DNA from: Granulosicoccus sp965214025
Lineage (GTDB): Bacteria; Pseudomonadota; Gammaproteobacteria; Granulosicoccales; Granulosicoccaceae
Reading direction: 5' to 3'
Length of the DNA: 64,000 nucleotides
Assembly: GCA_965214025.1 (NCBI GenBank)
Contig: CBDCAW010000094.1
Location: 119,628 to 183,627, forward strand
Made by a program: the position numbers and the translations under genes
The notes under the pieces: generated by a model
Database searches by the model: none
Seen by the model: only the letters and a program-made list of their open reading frames with translations
What the model was told of the DNA's origin: nothing
Part shown: positions 1-8,428 of the stretch, one piece after another
Layout of the letters: every line of letters begins with the position of its first letter
Numbering within the stretch: the stretch's first letter is position 1

Positions 1-216
1 GACCTGGACGAACAGGCGGCTTCTGCGCCTGTCTCATGGAAGTCCTTGCCCCCGAGCGCGGCAGTGGAAGTACTGAGGCTGGCAACGCTCTGCATGTATC
101 CGTCGAACGACGTTGCGCTTGGCGATCGCACGGCGGAGGTGTCGACGCCTGAGCCGGTAGCGCCTGGCGATCGCATGCCACAGGAATCGACGCTCGATCA
201 TACGGCGGCCTCATGA
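1..216 (+). CDS. C-terminal fragment of an unknown T3SS-locus protein
   Basis: The frame is open from the left edge of the window and stops at 214-216, overlapping the start of the next gene by four bases (ATGA). The visible 71 residues include the stretch SWKSLPPSAAVEVLRLATLC and then a Pro/Glu/Ser-rich tail. I recognise no domain. In many type III secretion operons the gene before sctL is sctK or sctJ, so a SctK-like role is possible, but this rests on position only. The overlap argues for translational coupling with sctL. Confidence 0.6.
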   Translation, partial: DLDEQAASAPVSWKSLPPSAAVEVLRLATLCMYPSNDVALGDRTAEVSTPEPVAPGDRMPQESTLDHTAAS

Positions 217-836
217 GCCTGGTCACACTGCTCGACCGTGAGGGGGGCTGGCTGGCAACGGATCAGCGTGTCTTCGCCAGCGATACCGTCGAAGGTACCC
301 TTGGCTGTCTGAAGCTAGGCGATAGGCTATCCACGCTGATAGAAAGACGGCAGGCAGTCATCGAAGAAGCGAGGGAAGAGGCAAGGCGCGAAGGCTTCGA
401 GGCCGGGTTCGCGCAGGGTGCCGAAGAGGCACGTGTGATGGGTAGCCAGGCCACGGCTGAGACTTTGAGCACGCTGGAACGAGACTATGCCGTGACAGAG
501 GAGCGGTTTCGACGTCAGGTGAGCCAGCTTGCGCTGGATGTAGTGCGTAAGGTGGCGGGCGCCATCGCCCCGGCTGACTGGTTGCATGCACAGGCAAGCA
601 CCGCCGCCGCCGACCTGCTGGATACGTCGCGCCTTGTGTTGCGCGTACACACGTCACAGGTGGATGCGGTTCGAGCCGTCTGGCGCGCCGCGCCAGACTC
701 GCTGATCAGTGACGTGCAGGGTGACGACACAGTGCACGACGATGCATGCATCGTGGAAACGCCGCGCGGCAGCATCGATGTGGATCTGGCGACGCAGCTG
801 CAACGGATCGGACAACTGTTGGACGACAGGCCATGA
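213..836 (+). CDS. sctL: T3SS ATPase stator/regulator SctL (HrpE/YscL/FliH family)
   Basis: This 207-residue protein has the build of the SctL/FliH family. A short N-terminal region is followed by a charged helical stretch (about residues 45-105, with EEAREEARREGFEAGFAQG) and a C-terminal domain containing LDVVRKVAGAIAPADW. SctL links the cytosolic ATPase SctN to the SctQ sorting platform and restrains its activity. It overlaps the upstream gene by four bases and sctN by four bases (ATGA at 833-836), as expected for a coupled operon. A flagellar FliH is the alternative, but the SctR, SctS and SctT sequences downstream are of the non-flagellar type. Confidence 0.8.
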   Translation: MSLVTLLDREGGWLATDQRVFASDTVEGTLGCLKLGDRLSTLIERRQAVIEEAREEARREGFEAGFAQGAEEARVMGSQATAETLSTLERDYAVTEERFRRQVSQLALDVVRKVAGAIAPADWLHAQASTAAADLLDTSRLVLRVHTSQVDAVRAVWRAAPDSLISDVQGDDTVHDDACIVETPRGSIDVDLATQLQRIGQLLDDRP

Positions 837-2245
837 CCATGCCGAATGCCCTCGTAGGTGCCACGACCACTGCTGCAGCGGCCGATGCCGGACCGTGCGC
901 AGGCACGTTCCTCGACGACTACACGGATAGCCTGCGGGCCCGGCTACGGGGCCAGACGAGCGTTCGTCATGTCGGCCGCGTGGTTCGTGCGGTCGGTACC
1001 GGCCTACGGGTCAGTGGCCTGCCGGCTCGCATCGGCCAACGCTGCGAGATCATCGATCAAGTCTCGGGCACTCGCGTGCTGGCGGATGTCATCGGTGTGG
1101 ATGCGGGTGATGCCCTGTTGGTGCCATTGGGTGGTCTCACCGGCGTTGCCGTGAATTCCACCGTGCATGTGATCGCCGAGGCTGCCACCGTGCCCGTCGG
1201 TGATGCCTTGCTCGGTCGTGTGGTCGATGGGTTCGGCGCGGCACTGGACGGTAAAGACCTGCCGGCGGGAATGACACGGCGGCCGCTCATTGCCGCGGCT
1301 CCGCACCCGCTGTCCAGGGCCCGTATCGATCGTGTGATGCGTACCGGTGTACGTGCCATCGACACCCTGCTCAGCGTAGGGGTCGGTCAGCGCATCGGTA
1401 TCTTTGCACCGGCAGGGGCTGGCAAGTCCACGTTACTCGGCATGCTTGCGGCCAATGCCGATACCGATGTGATCGTCATCGCACTGGTTGGCGAGCGAGG
1501 TCGGGAAGTACGCGAATTCCTGGAGGATTGCCTGGACGACGACACTCGCTCGCGAGCTATCGTGGTGGCGTCGACTTCTGATCGACCCGCCGCCGAGCGG
1601 GTCGCCGCGGCGAATACTGCCACCGCCATCGCTGAGAGCTTTCGGGATCAGGGCAAGCGGGTGTTGCTGCTGATCGACTCGGTTACGCGGTACGCGCGTG
1701 CCATCCGCGAGATCGGTTTGGCCATCGGTGAACCACCGGTGCGGCAAGGTTTCACGCCGTCGGTCTTTGCCGAGCTGCCGCGACTGTTCGAGCGCACCGG
1801 TAACGATGCAGTCGGTTCGATCACCGCCTTCTACACTGTCCTGACGGATGATGACATGGGCACAGACCCGGTGGCAGAAGAAACCCGCTCGATACTGGAT
1901 GGCCATATCGTGTTGTCGAGGAAGTTGGGTGAGAAGGGCCACTATCCCGCCATCGACATATTGGCGAGCATCAGCCGTCTTGCCAAGACGCTGAACGACG
2001 ATCGTCAGTCGGCTACCGCCGTTCGCACGCGTGCATTGATCGCGCGCTATCGTGAGCTGGAGTTTCTGCTGCAGGTCGGTGAATACAAGCCGGGCGCCGA
2101 CGCCGAAGCGGATGAGGCGGTGCGTCTGGCGCCGGCCATCGATCTGTTTCTGTGCCAGGGGCACGCAGAGGGCGTTACCGTGGATGCGGCATGGCAGCGG
2201 CTTCACACACTGATCGGCGGGCCGATAGTGGGGCAAGATCGATGA
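833..2245 (+). CDS. sctN: T3SS ATPase SctN
   Basis: This 470-residue protein is the cytosolic ATPase of the export apparatus, which unfolds substrates and strips them from chaperones. The P-loop GAGKST lies at about residues 194-199. It is followed by VIVIALVGERGREVREFLED, a signature of the SctN/FliI family, and by LLLIDSVTRYARAIREIGLA (Walker B region). The beta-barrel N-terminal domain and the C-terminal helical domain are present, and the length is normal for the family. I chose the ATG at 833 because it overlaps the sctL stop; a second ATG lies at 839. The longer upstream frame runs through sctL and is not credible as coding. Confidence 0.95.
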   Translation: MTMPNALVGATTTAAAADAGPCAGTFLDDYTDSLRARLRGQTSVRHVGRVVRAVGTGLRVSGLPARIGQRCEIIDQVSGTRVLADVIGVDAGDALLVPLGGLTGVAVNSTVHVIAEAATVPVGDALLGRVVDGFGAALDGKDLPAGMTRRPLIAAAPHPLSRARIDRVMRTGVRAIDTLLSVGVGQRIGIFAPAGAGKSTLLGMLAANADTDVIVIALVGERGREVREFLEDCLDDDTRSRAIVVASTSDRPAAERVAAANTATAIAESFRDQGKRVLLLIDSVTRYARAIREIGLAIGEPPVRQGFTPSVFAELPRLFERTGNDAVGSITAFYTVLTDDDMGTDPVAEETRSILDGHIVLSRKLGEKGHYPAIDILASISRLAKTLNDDRQSATAVRTRALIARYRELEFLLQVGEYKPGADAEADEAVRLAPAIDLFLCQGHAEGVTVDAAWQRLHTLIGGPIVGQDR

Positions 2246-2727
2246 GCCCTGCCGATGAAGCCAGCCGTCTGCAGAGCTTGCAACGATTGGCGCGGCATCG
2301 TGAATCCATCGCTCTCGAGGCGCTGGGCACGGCACGCGAGGCTGTGGCCGTCGCGCAACAAGGGCTTGATACCCAGCGGAGGATCATCGACGAGCTTAGC
2401 GGACTATTGCGGGAGCTGGCCGAGTGGCGCGCAAGCACAGAGGCGCCGGATACCGATGATCTGCTGCGCACGAGCGACCGGCGTCGCTGGCTCACCGCTG
2501 ATCTCGAGAAGGAACAGTACTACCTGGGTGTCGCGCAAAGCGACTGGCAGGATGCGTGGCGCCAGATGAACATCGCACGACGTGCCTGGCTTGCACTGCG
2601 CATTCGCATCGATGCACTGGAGGCGCGTCTTGTCACCCTGGCAAAAAACGCCGCCAATCGAGCGGAGCAGGTCGACAGTTTGCTCATGGACGATCGGTTC
2701 AATAGGGAGTTCGTGTGCCATGGATAG
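2242..2727 (+). CDS. sctO: T3SS central stalk protein SctO (YscO/FliJ-like)
   Basis: This 161-residue protein is almost entirely predicted coiled coil, rich in Arg, Glu, Gln and Ala with few aromatics. This is typical of SctO/FliJ, which inserts into the SctN hexamer as a central stalk and connects it to the export gate SctV. There is little sequence conservation in this family, so the call rests on size, coiled-coil character and position directly after sctN. The ATG at 2242 overlaps the sctN stop by four bases, and the end overlaps the next gene by eight. Confidence 0.75.
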   Translation: MSPADEASRLQSLQRLARHRESIALEALGTAREAVAVAQQGLDTQRRIIDELSGLLRELAEWRASTEAPDTDDLLRTSDRRRWLTADLEKEQYYLGVAQSDWQDAWRQMNIARRAWLALRIRIDALEARLVTLAKNAANRAEQVDSLLMDDRFNREFVCHG

Positions 2728-3502
2728 CACTACCCTGCACCCCGACCCGATCGCACGACGGGACTCCCGACCTGCCGGGCAGTCCGAAGCGCTGAGCGGT
2801 CAGGGGGCCTCGGCCAGTTCGGCAGCTGATCGACAAGGCTTCCTGTCAGCGCTCGACAAGGCCGCCCGAGGCCGTGAGCAGGCCTCATCTGCCGATTCCG
2901 CAGACGATGGTGCCACGCAGGTTCGCGAGCGGCTCGGATCAGCAGTACCCGAAAGCGACAGGCCGTTCTCCAGCAACGATGGCCTGCAGGCGTACGCATC
3001 GGATGCCGATGAGTATTCGGAGATTGATCGAAGCGGAGTTCGTCAGGACGGCGACGGAGTCGATGAGTCCCGCACAGCACCAGACGCTGATGTTCAGCGC
3101 GGATCTGCACCGCCGGTGCCATCCGGATCCGCTGGCATCGTCGGGCACCTGGCCGTCGAGGGGCAGTCAGCAGTTCATGTGCCGGAAATACAGCTGACCA
3201 TGGCGAGTAGCTCGGCACTCGCCGGACCTGCCGGCTCCGAGTCGTTGTCGACCCTGTTGCGCCAGCGCGTCGGCGGGTCGCTTGCAGGTCAGGCGATGGC
3301 TTTCGAAGTCGTCGGAGGCGAGCACGGCATCAATGCCATGCAGCTTACCCCGGGCGCGAACGGCTGGCGCCTGACGCTTGCTGTCGAGCGCAACGGTAGC
3401 GACGTGTTGCGGCACCACGCGGGTACGCTGCAGGCTTCGCTGGCCGGGTCTGGTCAGACGGTATCGGACGTGCAGTTCGTCGAAGGCATGTTCGATGAAT
3501 GA
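2720..3502 (+). CDS. sctP: T3SS needle-length/FliK-like protein SctP
   Basis: This 260-residue protein has a long, hydrophilic, probably disordered N-terminal part rich in Ser, Asp, Gln and Ala. A more ordered C-terminal domain starts at about residue 165 and ends with MQLTPGANGWRLTLAVERNG and further beta-rich sequence. This arrangement matches SctP/FliK proteins, which measure needle or hook length and switch substrate specificity through the C-terminal domain. It starts inside the end of sctO. The call depends on architecture and position more than on direct motif matches. No other function fits better. Confidence 0.65.
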   Translation: MDSTTLHPDPIARRDSRPAGQSEALSGQGASASSAADRQGFLSALDKAARGREQASSADSADDGATQVRERLGSAVPESDRPFSSNDGLQAYASDADEYSEIDRSGVRQDGDGVDESRTAPDADVQRGSAPPVPSGSAGIVGHLAVEGQSAVHVPEIQLTMASSSALAGPAGSESLSTLLRQRVGGSLAGQAMAFEVVGGEHGINAMQLTPGANGWRLTLAVERNGSDVLRHHAGTLQASLAGSGQTVSDVQFVEGMFDE

Positions 3503-3691
3503 TCTGCCGCCTGGTAGGGAGTACTGATTCACAGGGTTAGCCCTGGGTTCCTCCAACGTCTTGCCTGCTGGCAGTGCTTTGCGAGCGATGCACGGATTGC
3601 AGGACGTGTTCACGCAATAGTGCGCTCCGGCAGCAGTAACTCACAGGGAGCCAGCTCGTGAACGCCTCAGGCGAGGCCACGACGACATGCA
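3503..3691 (+). other. Gap between sctP and the histidine kinase gene
   Basis: This stretch is not credibly coding. It contains a small hairpin, CAGGGTTAGCCCTG, near 3536-3549. This is one of the few breaks in an otherwise overlapping operon, so a promoter or processing site for the kinase genes could lie here. I see no convincing -35/-10 pair. Confidence 0.4.
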
Positions 3692-4909
3692 GTGGATAAA
3701 ATTCAAACGACAGACCGGACGCTGAGTCCGGCAGAACTCGGGCAGTGTCTCGGTACCGCGTTGGCAACCGCTGCAGATGCCATGGCGTTGCTGGATCGAC
3801 GATCCGGCCGCCTGCTCTGGTGTTCGGATGTGTTCGCTCGAGAGTTCGCCGATGCACGTATCGGCGATGAATGGAGTCCCTGGTCTGCGGCCTTGGCCGG
3901 GCAGTGTCAGTCAAAGGACGCTCCACATCTCGTTCAAACGCACACGCGTTGGCTGGACAGTCAGGAAACGCTTTCAGAGGCAGGTTCGGCAAGCATGGCT
4001 GAACCACTGATCCAGGCCATCGGCTCTACCGGTCAACAGCTCACGCTCAGTTCGCAGAAAGTGAGTGAGCGCTGCAGCCTGGTGCGCAGTTGGCCACCGG
4101 GCACTCCGGCCCGGCAACTTCACCAGTATCTGCAGGCGCGCAATGATCTGCTGGTCACCGCCAGTACGCTATCGGTCGATGAGATGGCGACAACGCTCGC
4201 GCACGAGATCAATCAGCCCGTCGGCACGATCGTCAATCTGCTGCAGGGCGTCAAAGCGCGGCTGCGTCGCCATAAGCAGGCGCCGGGTGCGCTCGACAAG
4301 TCGCAGCTGCGGCGGGAGCCGCAGGTTGGCGGTGATATCGATGGGGCACTGGACAAGGCTCTCGACCAGGCACGGTTCATGGCCAGTATCGTCAGTCGGA
4401 TTCGTGACTTCACGCAGGAACGTCGCCCCAGCATGCAGCAACACGACGTATCGACGTTGATTCAAGAGGCACTGGGGCTTCTGGACTGGCTCCTATCGAC
4501 CCAGGCCTGCCGGTTGAAGTTCATGCGACCAAGCCAGCCCGCTCGGGTCGTCTGCGATGCCACGCTTTTCCAGCAAGTGATCATCAATCTGGTGCGCAAC
4601 GCGATCGAGGCGATGCACGACACGCCCGTCGCGGAACGGATTCTGACTGTCGGCATCGAGTCGGTGGCCGGAGAGGTGCGTATCGCGATCAGTGACCGAG
4701 GTCATGGCCTTGCGGATGGGCCTGAAAACCTGTTCGTGCCGTTCGCGACGCGCAAGCCCAAAGGCATGGGTGTGGGGCTCAACATCTGCCGCTCGTTCAT
4801 CGAGCTGCATCAGGGACGGCTGTGGCTGACGCCGAATTCGAATGCAGGTTGCACGGCTCGGGTGAGCCTGCCAGTCGCGCAATACAACTCGGAGGTGCAT
4901 GAAGCATGA
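3692..4909 (+). CDS. Soluble FixL-like sensor histidine kinase inside the T3SS operon
   Basis: This 405-residue protein has a PAS-like N-terminal part (about 15-120, with AMALLDRRSGRLLWCSDVFA) and a histidine kinase core. The H-box is LAHEINQPVG with the phospho-acceptor at His171. The N-box is NLVRNAIEAM, and the ATP-lid motifs SDRGHGL and GMGVGLNICRSFIELHQG follow. There are no transmembrane segments, so it should sense a cytosolic signal. The HEINQP H-box places it with the FixL/NtrB-type kinases. The start is GTG at 3692 and is uncertain because no good ribosome site precedes it. Its stop overlaps the regulator gene by four bases. I infer that the pair controls secretion genes. Confidence 0.9.
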   Translation: MDKIQTTDRTLSPAELGQCLGTALATAADAMALLDRRSGRLLWCSDVFAREFADARIGDEWSPWSAALAGQCQSKDAPHLVQTHTRWLDSQETLSEAGSASMAEPLIQAIGSTGQQLTLSSQKVSERCSLVRSWPPGTPARQLHQYLQARNDLLVTASTLSVDEMATTLAHEINQPVGTIVNLLQGVKARLRRHKQAPGALDKSQLRREPQVGGDIDGALDKALDQARFMASIVSRIRDFTQERRPSMQQHDVSTLIQEALGLLDWLLSTQACRLKFMRPSQPARVVCDATLFQQVIINLVRNAIEAMHDTPVAERILTVGIESVAGEVRIAISDRGHGLADGPENLFVPFATRKPKGMGVGLNICRSFIELHQGRLWLTPNSNAGCTARVSLPVAQYNSEVHEA

Positions 4910-5535
4910 GCAATCCATTGTTAGTGGTTCTCGATGACCACGCAGAGTTTCGTGAATCCACCGCCTGGCTGCTCGAAGGCATGGGACACGAAGTGCACCA
5001 CTCGGACGATCACGAACAGATCATCGAGCTTCTGGCCAACGTGCCAGTGGAGCGACCCAGTGCACTGTTGCTGGATATACGTATGCCACGCATCAGTGGT
5101 CTGGAGGTGCACGATCAGTTGTTGAAACGCGCCATCACCGTACCCGTCGTGTACATGACCGCTCACGGAGATGTGTCATTGGCCGTGAGTGCGATGCGCA
5201 AGGGTGCGCTGACATTCCTGGAAAAGCCCCTGGACTTGACGCTTCTCGAGAGTGCCCTGGCGCAGGCGTTGGGACGTCACGCGCAGCGCCGCCGTATAGC
5301 CGGTCACGAGCGCCCACTGTTCACCGGCGCACGAGAGAAACTGAAGAGCCTGACACCACGCGAGGAGCAGGTTCTGGATTGCATTATCGATGACAAGCCG
5401 AACAAGTTGATAGCGCGGCAATTGAATATCAGTCTAAAGACCGTGGAGATGCATCGCTCACGGCTGATGCACAAGCTCGGTGCCCGCTCGGCGGCTCAGG
5501 TCATGAAGCTGGTGATGAGCCATGAACCAGGCTGA
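4906..5535 (+). CDS. FixJ-family response regulator (receiver + LuxR-type HTH)
   Basis: The 209 residues divide into an N-terminal receiver domain and a C-terminal LuxR/FixJ helix-turn-helix. The acidic pocket is DD at 10-11, the phospho-acceptor is Asp57 in LLLDIRMP, and there is a conserved Thr in YMTAHGD and a Lys in FLEKPLD. The DNA-binding domain starts at LTPREEQVLDCI and contains the recognition region NISLKTVEMHRSRLMHKLGA. The gene overlaps the kinase before it and sctQ after it (14 bases), so it is translated as part of the secretion operon. It probably activates promoters in this locus when phosphorylated by the kinase. Its targets cannot be read from the sequence. Confidence 0.93.
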   Translation: MSNPLLVVLDDHAEFRESTAWLLEGMGHEVHHSDDHEQIIELLANVPVERPSALLLDIRMPRISGLEVHDQLLKRAITVPVVYMTAHGDVSLAVSAMRKGALTFLEKPLDLTLLESALAQALGRHAQRRRIAGHERPLFTGAREKLKSLTPREEQVLDCIIDDKPNKLIARQLNISLKTVEMHRSRLMHKLGARSAAQVMKLVMSHEPG

Positions 5536-6409
5536 TTCCAGGCGTCGCTTCGAGGCGGATGGCCACGTCTTGTACATACCTGGCCCATCGCTGTCGAACC
5601 CGCAGTTGCAGTGTCTGGAAGATGCCGTTCTGCTCGATGCGGTATCGCCACTGTTGCAGTGTATCGACTACTGGGCAGGCTTGTCTCTGGACTGGTCGCC
5701 CGCTTCTGCACCTGAGGATTCGAAGGCGAGCTCGAGCCGGGAGATCATCGTGACGCTCCGTGCACGCAGGTACGCTGACGGATGTGCACTTGAACCCGGG
5801 GCTGGGCCCTCGGAGCGGGAAGTGCACGCTCTCGCTGCACTATCGGACGATCGAACCTCGCAAGGAGTTCAGTTTGCCATTGATGCCTCTCGGCTGGGTG
5901 CGATGCGGGAATGGCCGATCGAACTGGATGAGTTCGTCTCTACCCGATGGGCCGAGCGTTCCATGCAGGCATCGCTGTGTGACGTGGACCTCGGTTCAGG
6001 TGATACCGCCAGGCTGGGGCGGGGCGCCTTGCTGGTTCTGCCGGCAAGTTTCGACGAAACGATGCCCGTGAGGCTGAGTGGTATCGGGTTTGCCGGGCAA
6101 TCCACGTGGGTGCAAGTCGATTGGCGCAGCGCTGAGCTCAATGCGGCGGCAGCCTGCATGGCCGAGCAGCCGGCGTCGTCTACCGAGACGCGGGCTTCCG
6201 TGACGCTCTGCTCGCCGGTGCGGATGCCGGTTCATGCCTGGATCGGCGGACTCCATCGAGCCGGTCCCTGGCGGCAACCGTTCGACCTCCTCTCGACCCC
6301 ACTCGCTGTAACGCTGGGCAGCCGCTCTTGGCATGCCGAGATCGTTCGGCTCGGCGATGGCCTGGGTGCATTGATCGGTGATCGGATGGTCAGCGCTCCT
6401 CCTACCTGA
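5522..6409 (+). CDS. sctQ: Divergent T3SS cytosolic ring/sorting platform protein SctQ
   Basis: This 295-residue protein sits where SctQ is expected, immediately before sctR. Two beta-rich segments resemble tandem SpoA (FliN-like) domains: one around residues 145-205 (GALLVLPASFDETMPVRLSG) and one at the C-terminus around 225-290 (PFDLLSTPLAVTLGSRSWHA and EIVRLGDGLGALI). SctQ forms the pods below the injectisome and docks SctL-SctN and chaperone-substrate complexes. Sequence conservation is weak, as is normal for this family, and the call leans on position. The ATG lies within the end of the regulator gene. Confidence 0.7.
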   Translation: MNQADSRRRFEADGHVLYIPGPSLSNPQLQCLEDAVLLDAVSPLLQCIDYWAGLSLDWSPASAPEDSKASSSREIIVTLRARRYADGCALEPGAGPSEREVHALAALSDDRTSQGVQFAIDASRLGAMREWPIELDEFVSTRWAERSMQASLCDVDLGSGDTARLGRGALLVLPASFDETMPVRLSGIGFAGQSTWVQVDWRSAELNAAAACMAEQPASSTETRASVTLCSPVRMPVHAWIGGLHRAGPWRQPFDLLSTPLAVTLGSRSWHAEIVRLGDGLGALIGDRMVSAPPT

Positions 6410-6434
6410 CAAGGACAATAAAACCGTCTTTGTC
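6408..6434 (+). terminator. Hairpin directly after sctQ
   Basis: The arms GACAAGGAC and GTCTTTGTC can form a 9-bp stem (one G-U pair) with a 9-base loop, starting within the sctQ stop codon. No T-tract follows, so it may act as a processing or attenuation element and not as a full terminator. The 190-base gap to sctR is the largest in the secretion cluster, so sctR-S-T may be expressed at a different level from the genes before it. Confidence 0.4.
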
Positions 6435-6600
6435 ATGTGGTGTGGCTCTTGTATCGCGACGAACGATGCATAGCCGAGCGCCGCAGCTTCAGCTGTCGCG
6501 GTAACTGGTCGTCAGTAGAACATGGTCAATCGCACAGCCATGGATCCGGCAAGGAAGGTCGGCATTCTGTCAATCAGTGAACCACGGTCGAACACCTCAC

Positions 6601-7254
6601 ATGGACTTGACTCAATTTTCACCGTCATCGGCACTGTTGACCGTGATCTTTCTCGCCCTGGCGCCCTTCGTGGCCGTCATGGTGACCTCGTTCACGAAGA
6701 TGGTGGTCGTGCTGAGCCTGCTGCGCAACGCACTGGGCGTGCAGAACGTGCCGCCCAACCTGGTGCTCAATGGCCTTGCGCTCATACTGACCCTCTACGT
6801 CATGTACCCGGTGGGTTCGCAGATGATGGAGCGCATCGCGGATCGTGGCGATATCGGCAGCAGCACCGCCAGTCTCATGGGAGCGGCGGACGCCAGCAAA
6901 GAGCCACTTCGTGAATTCCTCGTCAAGCACTCGGCGAAACGCGAGCGCGCCTTCTTCCACGCAACGATAAAACGCATGGTGGGCCCCGAGCGCGCCGACT
7001 CCATCAGCGCCGGTGATTTCATCGTCATCGTTCCAGCCTTCACGATCAGTGAACTGACGTCAGCCTTCCAGATCGGCTTTCTGATCTTCCTGCCGTTCAT
7101 CGTGGTCGATCTGGTGATCTCGAACATCCTCATGGCCATGGGCATGATGATGCTTTCACCGACGATCGTCTCGTTGCCCTTCAAGCTGTTGCTGTTCGTG
7201 CTGATCGATGGCTGGACGAAGCTGGCGCACGGCCTCGTGATTTCCTACCTCTGA
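6601..7254 (+). CDS. sctR: T3SS export apparatus protein SctR
   Basis: This 217-residue polytopic inner-membrane protein is a core of the export gate with SctS and SctT. Family signatures are clear: TSFTKMVVVLSLLRNALGVQ, VPPNLVLNGLALILTLYVM, PAFTISELTSAFQIGFLIFL and MAMGMMMLSPTIVSLPFKLL. It ends in DGWTKLAHGLVISYL, which is typical of the Ysc/Hrc branch and not of flagellar FliP. The protein also lacks the cleavable signal peptide and longer periplasmic loop of FliP. I chose the ATG at 6601; a GTG at 6577 would add eight residues. The gene is followed 12 bases later by sctS. Confidence 0.96.
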   Translation: MDLTQFSPSSALLTVIFLALAPFVAVMVTSFTKMVVVLSLLRNALGVQNVPPNLVLNGLALILTLYVMYPVGSQMMERIADRGDIGSSTASLMGAADASKEPLREFLVKHSAKRERAFFHATIKRMVGPERADSISAGDFIVIVPAFTISELTSAFQIGFLIFLPFIVVDLVISNILMAMGMMMLSPTIVSLPFKLLLFVLIDGWTKLAHGLVISYL

Positions 7255-7266
7255 GGAGTAGCTGAC

Positions 7267-7539
7267 ATGGACGATTCGACTGTCATGCAGATCACACAGG
7301 AAGCCTTGTGGCTGGTACTGCTACTTGCGGGCCCGCCGGTAATCGTGGCTTCCGTGGTCGGCATACTGATCGCCTTCCTGCAAGCCGCCACTCAGATTCA
7401 GGAACAGACGTTCCAGTATGCGGCCAAGTTCTTCGCCATCGTGATGAGTATCTTCGCTACCGCATCGTTGATGGGTAGCACGCTGTTCCGTTTCTCCGAG
7501 CGAATCTTTATCGATTTTCCGATGCTGGCCGGTCTATGA
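7267..7539 (+). CDS. sctS: T3SS export apparatus protein SctS
   Basis: This 90-residue protein has two transmembrane hairpin segments and the conserved core VGILIAFLQAATQIQEQTFQ, diagnostic of SctS/FliQ. It starts with ITQEALWLVLLLAGPPVIVA, matching the usual N-terminal helix. SctS packs around SctR5-SctT1 to form the helical export gate in the inner membrane. Length is normal. The ribosome site GAGGAG precedes the ATG, and sctT follows after ten bases. Confidence 0.96.
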   Translation: MDDSTVMQITQEALWLVLLLAGPPVIVASVVGILIAFLQAATQIQEQTFQYAAKFFAIVMSIFATASLMGSTLFRFSERIFIDFPMLAGL

Positions 7540-7549
7540 GCGCGTAGTC

Positions 7550-8350
7550 GTGAATCCGGAGCTACTCGGGGAGATCAGCGATTACCTGATCGTGGTGGCG
7601 CTGTCGGCCACGCGCGTCTCGGTGGTGTTCCTGTTGCTGCCGATCTTCGCCAACGAGACAGTGCCTGCGCTGGTGCGTAACGCGCTGTACATGGCTCTCG
7701 GGCTGGTCGCGGTGTTCGTGCAGCCCGTTTTGCCCGAAGCTGATCTGGTCACTGCACAGTGGTTGAACCTGTTCGGCAAGGAGGTGCTGATCGGCGTCGT
7801 CATCGGTGTGTTCTTCGGCATGCTCCTATGGGCGTTCGAAGCAGCAGGTATCGTCATCGACACACAGATCGGCACCTCGTTCGCGATGATCTTCGACCCG
7901 ATCGCCGGCAACGAAGTCACTCTGTTCGGGGAATTGCTCAGCCGCTGGGCGATCTACATGTTCATGGCGGCCGGTGGTTTGATGTTGATCGTCGGCGGCA
8001 TTCTGGAGAGCTTCGTCATCTGGCCACTGTTGCTGCCGGTGGAAAGCCTGCGCCTGCCGTCTGTCACCCTCTTCGAAGGCATATTGACCCGCTTCATGAC
8101 GCTGACCCTGATGATCGCGGGTCCGGTACTGGTGGTCACGTTCCTGATCGACATCTCCATGGGGCTGATCAATCGCTATGCACAGCAGTTCAACGTGTTT
8201 TTCCTGTCCACGGCGCTGAAGTCACTGGCGTCACTGGCCCTGGTAGCGTTGTTGCTGCCGTTCCTGCTGGAGCTTCTGCTCGATCAGGTCGGTGCACAGG
8301 CGAGCCATATCGAGCGCTACCTGAAAGGCATCCTGGTGGCAGTTGCGTGA
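7550..8350 (+). CDS. sctT: T3SS export apparatus protein SctT
   Basis: This 266-residue inner-membrane protein has about six to eight hydrophobic segments. It closes the top of the export gate with SctR and SctS. Family features include the GTSFAMIFDPIAGNEVTLFG segment and DISMGLINRYAQQFNVFFLS, which is the characteristic loop of SctT/FliR. The start is GTG at 7550. In most injectisome operons sctU follows sctT; here a lipoprotein gene follows instead, 78 bases downstream, and no SctU-like sequence appears anywhere in the window. Confidence 0.95.
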   Translation: MNPELLGEISDYLIVVALSATRVSVVFLLLPIFANETVPALVRNALYMALGLVAVFVQPVLPEADLVTAQWLNLFGKEVLIGVVIGVFFGMLLWAFEAAGIVIDTQIGTSFAMIFDPIAGNEVTLFGELLSRWAIYMFMAAGGLMLIVGGILESFVIWPLLLPVESLRLPSVTLFEGILTRFMTLTLMIAGPVLVVTFLIDISMGLINRYAQQFNVFFLSTALKSLASLALVALLLPFLLELLLDQVGAQASHIERYLKGILVAVA

Positions 8351-8428
8351 AGCCGCTACCGCTTCTCAAATTGGACAGGGCAATACCCGGCGTGCTGCCG
8401 AAACAGTCAGAACAAAGGGGGATTCTTC

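Noticed and set aside
213..8350. Flagellar export cluster (fliH-I-J-K-N-P-Q-R) as the identity of the first region
   Set aside because: SctR lacks the signal peptide and loop of FliP and carries the Ysc/Hrc-type ending, SctS and SctT also read as injectisome types, and no flagellar structural genes are near.
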